In this document: piece after piece, positions 57,567 through 64,000 of the stretch
How the letters are laid out: each line of letters opens with the position of its first letter
How positions within the stretch are numbered: the stretch's first letter is position 1
Source of the DNA: Anniella stebbinsi
Lineage: Eukaryota; Chordata; Lepidosauria; Squamata; Anniellidae
Reading direction: 5' to 3'
Length of the DNA: 64,000 bases
NCBI GenBank assembly: GCA_029215795.1
Contig: JARDYH010000005.1
Span: 10,510,001 to 10,574,000, forward strand
Notes under the pieces: generated by a model
What the model saw: the letters and a program-made list of their open reading frames with translations, nothing else
Database searches by the model: none
Told to the model about the DNA's origin: nothing
Translations under genes and position numbers: made by a program

Positions 57567-57990
57567 AAGAGAGTGTGTGTGCATATCACAGAAAGAGACT
57601 GGAAAATTTGTGGGAACCTGCTTTGTAGAAATGTAATGGGTTCTTGGAAGTAAATAATTATGATTGCATGGTAAGATTGTGATAGTTAAGAGCACCCTTT
57701 CCAAAGTCACAGGTAACTTCTCAAACCCTGGTGATTTTGATAGAAAAACACAGATCAACACACAGGTTGTAGTTGATATGTAAGAAGTATGCTTACAAGC
57801 AGCTCCCAGTAGATTAGAGTAGAAGCTGTTATGTGAAAATGACTGCCTTTCTGGTTATATGTTTCTGTATCATTACTGGTTGCTGTTTCCAATGTACAAC
57901 TTCTTTGTCGGCTGCCTACAAGACATGCAGGTATGAGAGAGAGCCAGTTAGAAGTAACACAAGCAGCCCCTTCAATTAAGGAGAGCCTTC

Positions 57991-57999
57991 AGGGGGGAC
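57991..57999 (+). other. Polypurine tract
   Basis: AGGGGGGAC lies directly before the 3' LTR start at 58000. This is the expected site for plus-strand priming. Confidence 0.75.
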
Positions 58000-58688
58000 T
58001 GTTGTATAAATCTGAACAGATCTATGATTTTCACCACAAAACATGTCCATTTCCCCTGACACGCATCTTACACGCATCCTACATGTGTTCGCTGACATGC
58101 ACACCCAAACCGTCCACACACGGCACCCCAAAGGCCCATTCCCCACTGCCTGTCCATTGTATCCATTTCTGCAAAAGTCAAGCTGCTTGCAAGTGATTTG
58201 GTGGCACAAGAACTAGGAGCTTGTCAATATTGCCAATGTTCCTTCTTCTCCAGGTCAGACTCCATTGTAACCAGGAGTGACTCATCCAGATGTGACCTTG
58301 GCACACCTGGAGAGACAAAATGACTATATAAGTGAATGCTAGAAGTAGAGGGACGTTGCAAAGCATCTCTGGGTACAAGTAAAATAGCACATGGCAATGC
58401 AATGCCACGTCTGGCCACTACTCGGGTCTACTTGAGAGTAGCTGTAGCCGGAAATGATGTTTTTTGGGGCTGTAAACCAATGGGATGAGGGCTAATGTCA
58501 TGTGACATCTGATGTATAAAAGTACTTGTTTGGGCCTTGGCGGGTGTGACTCTGGAAAGCAGCGTTAGCGTCCAGAGGTCACCTATTCTGCGCAGAATAA
58601 AATTAGTTTCCAAAGCTTCAGGAGGTCTTTCGTCAAGTGTTTCATATCTGGACTTTGGACACTTGGGAATAGCATAATTTATGCAACA
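58000..58688 (+). repeat. 3' LTR of the provirus
   Basis: It is the same length as the 5' LTR (689 bp) and nearly identical. It has the TATA box at 58515-58522 and AATAAA at 58596-58601. It is followed directly by the CCTG target duplication. Confidence 0.95.
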
Positions 58689-59200
58689 CCTGCCCAAGAC
58701 TTGAGATCCGTTGGAGGAGCCCTCCTCTGTGTCCCACTAATGCGAGACATAGACAGCATTTGGACAACACAATAATCAACGGGGGGAGGGGGAGAAACAG
58801 TAGTCAGTTGTGCTGACTATAGTCAGTTCGTGTCGTCTGAATACTGCCATACACTATGGTGGGACGTGGGAGAGGGCTTTCTCTGTTGTGGCACCCTGGT
58901 TGTGGAATGCCCTCCACTTGGAGGCCCGACTGGTGCCAGCCCTGATTTCATTCCAGCGCCAAGTAAAGATGTGGCTTTTTAACAAGACGTTTGATGGCTA
59001 AATTCACCAAGTCTGCACATTGTTTTAACTGTTTAAATTGTTTTTTTACTACTTTTAAATTTTTAGCTTGATTAATGGCTTAATTTGTTTTTAGCTATGC
59101 ACATTTATTGTTTTGTATAATTTTATCTCTATGCTGCTCTGACATCCTAGTGATATAGGGTGGGATGCAAAATGTTTTAATAGATAAATAAATAAAATAA
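58689..59200 (+). mobile_element. L2 3' end right of the provirus
   Basis: The first bases (CCTGCCCAAGACTTGAGATC) continue the L2 reading interrupted at 51177. After a small foldback insertion at about 58751-58850, the last L2 codons (RAFSVVAPWLWNALHLEARL) and the 3' UTR follow. The UTR ends in a TAAATAAATAAAATAAA tail. Confidence 0.78.
58751..58850. mobile_element. Short foldback transposon inserted in the L2
   Basis: The left end reads ATTTGGACAACACAATAATC and the right end reads TTCGTGTCGTCTGAATACTG, an imperfect inverted repeat. The ends resemble those of the 228-bp element at 5358-5585, so the two belong to one family. Confidence 0.5.
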
Positions 59201-59747
59201 ACATCTCTGTCCTGTTGCCACCATAACCAAGTGGCTCTCAAACATTATTTATTTGTTTATATACTGTGCCATATCTAAAATAGATTCTGGAGGGTTGAAC
59301 ATAGCACCACAATAGCAGCATGCGACAATGCTGCAGTCAAACAGCAGCAGACTGATGTACCATCCAGTGTTGGCTAGCCCAATTAAGCAGCAAGCCTGGA
59401 AGCATGGTACTCTGTACATGCTCAGAGGAAAATGTTTACTGGATCCTGATGTGGCTATAAAAACATAAGAAGATACAGTAATGCCAGTAGCTTTCCTGCT
59501 AGTGCTATAGTGGTAAATGTTGAAGTGCAACACTACGCAGGTACTCATTGGCCCTGAAGACACCTCAAACCACAGCTTTAACTACAGTGAATAAGGTTTT
59601 TTGCCTTATTCACCATGGTTAAAGCCATGGTTTAAGGCATCTCCTGAACAGGGCCAATTATGTCAATCCTATAGCCATGCCCCCAAGGAGAGTCCAAAAA
59701 GGCAGACAGCTGGGTTGATCTATCTGTGTGTGTGTGTGTTATTATAT

Positions 59748-60004
59748 ATGTATTATGAAAGAGGGACAAAAATGTCTCCCTATCCACTTTCTCCACACCA
59801 TGCCTTATTTTACACATCTCTTCCACATCTCCCTTTGCTCACCATTTTTCTAAGCTAAAGAGCCCAGACGTTGTAGCCTTTTCTCAAAGAGGACTTGCTC
59901 CAGCCCCTTGATCATTTGGACTGCACTTTTCTGCACCTTTTTCAGCTCTGCAATGTCTTTTTTGAGATGCAGCCGCCAGAATTGTACACAGTATTCCAAG
60001 TATA
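59748..60004 (-). mobile_element. CR1 ORF2 C-terminus fragment, antisense
   Basis: Read on the minus strand it gives LEYCVQFWRLHLKKDIAELK and KVQKSAVQMIKGLEQ, the CR1 pol C-terminus, followed by the 3' UTR start. It has been degraded by small indels. Confidence 0.8.
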
Positions 60005-60190
60005 GTTTGTTTGTTTATTTATTTACAAAATTTATTTAATGCTCTATATCTGAAACAGATTCCAGAGCCGTGAACATAAGAAGTAAAACAGTAGAAGATA
60101 CAAAAATTAAACGTTAAAATTATACTTTATATAAACCACCCAGAAAGCTTTGACTATGGGGTGGTATAGAAATGTTGTTGTTGTTGTTAA
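60005..60190 (-). mobile_element. L2-like 3' tail, antisense
   Basis: TTTGTTTATTTATTTACAAA and TATCTGAAACAGATTCCAGA, with later GGTGGTATAGAAATGTTG(TTG)n, resemble LINE tails in both orientations. It is probably two abutting scraps. Confidence 0.45.
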
Positions 60191-60407
60191 TTATAGTAAT
60201 TACAATAAGGGCTTCATAACAGAGTAAAATTGCTTTATGAGGAATGCCTACGAAGTCTTGCCATTCTTGCCCTTTGAGTCATTGAGAAAGAACACCAGTC
60301 AGTTGTGTTGTATATAATGCAGACTGGAAGAACTCCAGGGCCAGATCTACACTAAGAAAGATATAGCACTATGAAAACGGCATGAAAGCGGTGTATAAAA
60401 AGCAAGA

Positions 60408-60456
60408 ATCATAGAATAGTAGAGTTGGAAGGGGCCTATAAAGCCATTGAGCCACA
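60408..60456 (-). mobile_element. CR1 3' tail scrap, antisense
   Basis: AATCATAGAATAGTAGAGTT followed by GGAAGGGGCCTATAAAGCC is the reverse complement of the CR1 end. Confidence 0.75.
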
Positions 60457-60944
60457 CTACTGCTTTATAGTGGTATTGAAGTGTACTGACGACTGTTAGG
60501 GCCCATAAGACACATACCCTATACCACTTTCAGACCGCTTTCATAGTGCTATATCCTGCTTGGTGTGGCTCCTGCCTTTTATACGCTGCTTTCATACCGC
60601 TATATCCTGCTTGGTGTAGATCTGTCCCAGGTTTAACTACAGTCTATGGAATGGGTAGTTTTTCCATGGATATCCTGATGAAGTTAGTGGAATTGCTTCA
60701 GTGCAGTGCTGCTGGCATGTGGCTTTTGAGGACTACAATATTACTATGATCTTTAGCCCCCTTCAGACTGAACGGCACATTTGGGGGTAAATCGAAGAAC
60801 CCGTGCAATGATAACAATCAGGGCATAGTCTAAGTTTACTCTCCATTATCTAATCAGCTCTGAACTTTGCTTACTCATTTACGTTAATGGTTCTGCACCT
60901 AGACAAAATCTGCACCAAGTTTTTCCTTTATATCAAGGGTGGGG

Positions 60945-61065
60945 AATGTGTGGCCCTCCAGATGTTGGTGGACTGCAGCTCCCATCAGCCCTAGACAGCA
61001 TCGCTAGTGGTGAGGGATGATCGGCACTGGAGTCCAACAACATATGTAGGGCCACGTGTTCACCA
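60945..61065. repeat. Foldback repeat, same family
   Basis: GGTGGGGAATGTGTGGCCCT, GTGGACTGCAGCTCCCATCA and GGCACTGGAGTCCAACAACA. Confidence 0.65.
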
Positions 61066-61352
61066 TCACTGCCTTAGAGAAACGTTCCAGTAGCTGCTGA
61101 AGGTGTTCTATGAGAGGATATAACAATTACCCACCACTGTAGAGCTGCCTGTGGTGGAAAGCAGCGCTGTAGGGGAGCCTGGGCTTATATGGCCAAGTGT
61201 CAAGCCTTTTTTTTAATTAGCAAGGACAATGAGGTCATCTGCCAACCCCCTCAGACTTTCCTGTTTCCTCATAGCTTAGCTACAATCCTCAGAGTAACTA
61301 GTGTGGCGGGGGGGGGTGGGGGTGGACATAGATTTCCCCAGAAACAATATAC

Positions 61353-61547
61353 TGACCCTGTTCAGACGACATGTTAAGCTACGGTGGTTAAGCATTTTGA
61401 GCTAAACATTATGGCTTAGCATGTCATGTGAGTGAACCATTCCTAACCATGGTGGCTATATAAACACGGTTTAAACATGCTCACTAATCATTTGCTGCAA
61501 AAAGGTTAGTGGCCTAACCATGGCTTATTGTGTTATCTGAACAGTCC
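61353..61547. mobile_element. 195-bp inverted-repeat transposon
   Basis: Ends GACCCTGTTCAGACGACAT and TGTTATCTGAACAGTCCC match the family of 5063-5317. The internal arms CTAACCATGG and CCATGG pair. A partial copy occurs near 9690-9752. Confidence 0.65.
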
Positions 61548-61716
61548 CACTGTGAGCTTTCCTGTTATTATATTTTGGGGTGGCTTGGTCTTGAATGGGT
61601 AATTAAGTCCCATTAGCTTTACAAAAAACGTACAAAAGGCATATATAATAATATAAACATATATAACCTATGTTCACAAAATACATATATAATAATATAG
61701 ACATATATAATCTATG

Positions 61717-62164
61717 TGGAAAGGTTACAACATCTGAATTGTTTATCTTAGAAAAAGGAATAAGGGGAGATATGATAAAAGGTGTACAAAATTATGCATA
61801 CTGTGGAGAAAGTGGATAGGAAGACATTAATTTCCCTCTCTTATAATAGTAGAACCTGGGATCATCCTATGAAGCTGAGGGTGGGAGATTCAGGACAGAT
61901 CGAAGAAAGTACTTCTTCACACAGTGCATAGTTAACTATGAAATTCTCTACCACAAGATAATGGATGCACTATGGATGGCTTTAAAAGGGGATTGGAGAA
62001 ATTCCTTGGGGATGAGTCAAGCAATGGCTACTAGGCATTATAAGTATTTATATTACCACCAGTATTATTAGAAGTAGTATGCCTCTGAATACCAGTTTGT
62101 GAGATTCCCATTGCCGTTGCGGCACCTGGCTGGCCACAGTGAGAACAGGCGAGATGGACTCTTA
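61717..62164 (+). mobile_element. CR1 3' end fragment
   Basis: It contains a CR1-like LFILEKGIRGDMIKGVQNYA reading with some frame breaks. UTR words follow, GGATGGCTTTAAAAGGGG, AGCAATGGCTACTAGGCAT and CACCTGGCTGGCCACAGTG. It ends where the CpG-rich repeat starts. Confidence 0.78.
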
Positions 62165-62165
62165 G

Positions 62166-62313
62166 CTGCCTCTACAAGAAGGTTTAAAGCTCTTTCAAGG
62201 CGCTTAAAAATTTGTACCTCTACAAGGAGGGAGCGCAAATCGGGCGTAGAGGCGCACTATCCCTCCGATTGTGCGCATTATCGAATGCGCGTTAAATAGC
62301 GAGTTTTATTTTG
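62166..62313 (+). repeat. Truncated second copy of the CpG-rich element
   Basis: GCCTCTACAAGAAGGTTTAA, TTTCAAGGCGCTTAAAAAT, AGCGCAAATCGGGCGTAGAG and AATGCGCGTTAAAT correspond to 62431-62577 with few changes. It stops at TTTTATTTTGCGGC. Confidence 0.75.
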
Positions 62314-62424
62314 CGGCGGGATGTGAAGCCGGCGCCCTGCCTCCCTGTTCTTAAGACATATATAATAACACACAGAGAGAGGGAGAGAGAGAATGGAATG
62401 GGAATTGCATGCATGAGCATTGTC

Positions 62425-62775
62425 CAGACGGCCTCTACAAGAGAGGTTTAAAGCTCTTTCAAGGCGCTTAAAAAAAATTACCTCTACAAGAATGGAGCGC
62501 AAATCGGGCGTAGAGGCGCGTTATCTCTCCGATTATGCGCATTATCAATGCGCGTTAAATCATGAGTTTTATTTTGCTCCGTCCGTTAAAGCGCATTTTG
62601 ACTATGTGAACAAGCGCTTATGCGCATTAACTACTTGTAAAGCGCATTTTGGTCATCCGTTAATGCGCTTCACCGCCTCTCGCCGCCTCTCGTGCAGAGG
62701 GATTAGGTGCAAAGGCACTTCTGCGATTATGCGCATAATCACCTAACCAGGCGCAAAAGCGAATCCTTGTAGAGG
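62425..62775 (+). mobile_element. CpG-rich 351-bp element rich in GCGCATTA words
   Basis: The left end CAGACGGCCTCTACAAG and the right end CTTGTAGAGG contain matching CCTCTACAAG inverted repeats. The flanks GCATTGTC (62417-62424) and GCATTGTG (62776-62783) match at 7 of 8. The interior repeats GCGCATT/AATGCGC words about ten times and is far richer in CpG than its surroundings. Confidence 0.6.
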
Positions 62776-62879
62776 GCATTGTGTGTGAGTGGGTGGGTGT
62801 GTGGGTGTGAGTGAGAGAGAGAGCGAAAGAGAGAGCGAAAGAGAGCAACACAGCTTCCTGAATTTTTGGACTGTTAGTG

Positions 62880-63540
62880 GGGGCAGATCATATGAGAACC
62901 TGAATTTCAGCTTTTACCACTACATTACTAGTGGGAAGGCTACCAGCATTACTGCATCTTGAAATTGTACCCCTTTATCTAGAACGGTGGTCTTTATTAC
63001 GATCCAGCAAGGAAGACAATTTTCGCACACCGACACGATCAACAGTATGCATCTCACCCCTGAAAGTACTTTCTTGGCCAGGTGGCTTCAGCTAGGTGTT
63101 GTCGCCAAGCCCTTAACTCGGTCATCGGGTGACATGCGGTTCTTCCTTTCAGCGTCTTATTAGAAGATAAATCTGTTGTTTTTAGAACCTCCAGCACTTG
63201 TCACGATGGACATGTCAGACCCATTAAAACGCGCGCGCACACAGCACTAAATATACGGTGGTTTTAAGAAAGCGCTTCAGTTTCCAGATTTGAACGAACA
63301 AATTCCTATAAATATTTATTGGTTGGAAGTAAGTCCCTTTTAATCCATGAGACTCCAACTTCCGAATAAGAAGGGTTAGGGGGTTGGGCTGAAAACATCT
63401 CAGAGTGCGATGGTGGTGGTGCTGGAGGCACTGGAGGCTGCAATAGCAATGGGGTTGTGAATCTGCACCTTGGATAAGCTCCTTTAGAGTTCTGACCGAA
63501 ACCCAGAGCGGATTAGCAGCCCCACTGCAATCAGAGTCAC
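62880..63540. other. Unassigned stretch upstream of ABCD1
   Basis: No repeat or gene is recognised. CpG words appear from about 63110 onward, so distal promoter elements are possible. Confidence 0.4.
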
Positions 63541-63920
63541 CAGCCTCCGCTGGGCGGAAGGACTCAGCCGAAGCGTCGTCACGGGCTTTCGTGCGCAGAT
63601 CCTTCTCTCTCTTCCGCGCGCCCTCTAGCGGCCGCCCCGCGGAGCGCCCCGCTCTCTTCCGCTACGTCCTCTCTATGGTGCCCTCGGGCTCTCTCTATGG
63701 TCAGAGGGATGGCCGTCCTCCATTCCCCTCCCATCCTGTCAGTTCGAGGGCTGGGCGCTGTGGGATGAGAGCGGACTCTGGCTGACAAGTCAAGCCCTAC
63801 CACAGCTAGAGAGCACTGCGCTCGAGCTGGAGGAGGAAGAGGAGGAAGAAGAGGAGGAGGAGGGGGAAAGGAGGAAGAGAGGGGCAAGGGGTAGTCCCCC
63901 TTCCCCACCCTGGTGGCATC
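63540..63920 (+). promoter_or_regulatory. ABCD1: CpG-rich promoter and 5' UTR of ABCD1
   Basis: CpG density rises sharply, especially in 63565-63660 (several GCGC, CCGCGG and GCGGCCGC words), just upstream of the ABCD1 start. No TATA box is seen. A purine-rich tract, (GAGGAA)n-like at 63822-63895, lies directly before the start codon and would be in the leader. A pyrimidine tract ending in CAG near 63740 resembles a splice acceptor, so a spliced 5' UTR is possible. The initiation site cannot be placed. Confidence 0.6.
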
Positions 63921-64000
63921 ATGCCCTTTGCCACAGCCAAGGTGACCACACGGCTGGCTCGAGGGGTCACGGCCAAAAGAGCGGCAGTGGCCCTGTTGGT
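63921..64000 (+). CDS. ABCD1: ABCD1 first coding exon, 5' end only
   Basis: A start codon in good context (GGCATCATGC) opens a frame that stays open to the end of the window. It reads MPFATAKVTTRLARG, then VTAKRAAVALL. Peroxisomal half-transporters of the ABCD1/ABCD2 type begin with a short variable tail followed by an (A/L)KR(A/T)A hydrophobic stretch, and AKRAAVALL fits that pattern. The main support is synteny: BCAP31 and ABCD1 are head-to-head neighbours in mammals, and here the frame points away from BCAP31. ABCD1 imports very-long-chain acyl-CoAs into peroxisomes. Only 26 codons are visible, so no Walker motifs can be checked. Confidence 0.75.
   Translation, partial: MPFATAKVTTRLARGVTAKRAAVALL

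Larger units (their letters stand above)
51178..58688 (+). mobile_element. Defective class-I (gammaretrovirus-like) endogenous provirus
   Basis: A complete LTR-internal-LTR structure of 7511 bp is flanked by a 4-bp target duplication, CCTG (51174-51177 and 58689-58692). Both LTRs are 689 bp and differ at only about five positions by eye. Gag, protease, RNase H and integrase similarities occur in order, but every frame is broken. The central reverse transcriptase is missing between about 55340 and 55430, and only a scrap of env remains. The 4-bp duplication, PPPY motif in gag, and gag/pol layout suit gammaretrovirus relatives. It cannot be autonomous. Confidence 0.93.

Overview
The window is vertebrate nuclear DNA and most likely comes from a squamate reptile (a lizard or snake). 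It carries two genes that adjoin each other in other vertebrates, BCAP31 and ABCD1, set in a dense background of CR1, L2 and L1 LINEs, tRNA-derived SINEs, hAT-like and other foldback DNA transposons, and one class-I endogenous retrovirus. The species cannot be fixed from the sequence alone. There is no bacterial-style operon, CRISPR array or other compact gene system.

Layout. About 4.3-44.1 kb is BCAP31 on the minus strand. It has a CpG-rich promoter and untranslated first exon near 44.0 kb, then coding exons at 38602-38762, 35324-35424, 30363-30510, 23582-23717, 9883-10009 and 4350-4450. These six coding segments join in phase to 705 nt (235 codons). The last, about 12-codon, exon with the KKXX retrieval signal was not recognised and may lie left of the window. 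The introns are full of repeats. Examples are a CR1 split by an antisense L2 with a 706-codon open frame (16740-19497), a 5'-truncated L2 in intron 1 (38845-40240), a 440-bp homopurine repeat (8066-8505) and several dated nested insertions.

About 44-63.5 kb is the space between BCAP31 and ABCD1. It holds a 188-bp hAT-like element with a perfect 8-bp target duplication (44592-44779), a possible solo LTR (45287-45678), a 5'-truncated L1 with a 16-bp target duplication (46195-48817), a 319-bp palindromic transposon (48958-49276), and an unexplained promoter-like cluster of ETS, RFX X-box and E-box sites (50080-50500). A 7.5-kb gammaretrovirus-like provirus (51178-58688) is inserted in an older L2. 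Near the right end are CR1 pieces and an unusual CpG-rich repeat built on GCGCATTA-like words.

About 63.5-64 kb is a second CpG-rich promoter and the first 26 codons of a gene read as ABCD1 (plus strand), which runs off the window. BCAP31 makes an ER membrane chaperone and sorting receptor, and ABCD1 makes a peroxisomal very-long-chain acyl-CoA transporter. They are neighbours here and not members of one pathway.

The best leads for follow-up are the RFX/ETS cluster at 50.1-50.5 kb, the bidirectional splice-donor geometry at the 44-kb promoter, loss of the first caspase site in BCAP31, a microsatellite serving as the pyrimidine tract of BCAP31 exon 6, an abundant foldback repeat family carrying ZNF143/THAP11-like motifs, and a provirus whose LTRs are nearly identical although its pol and env are gutted.
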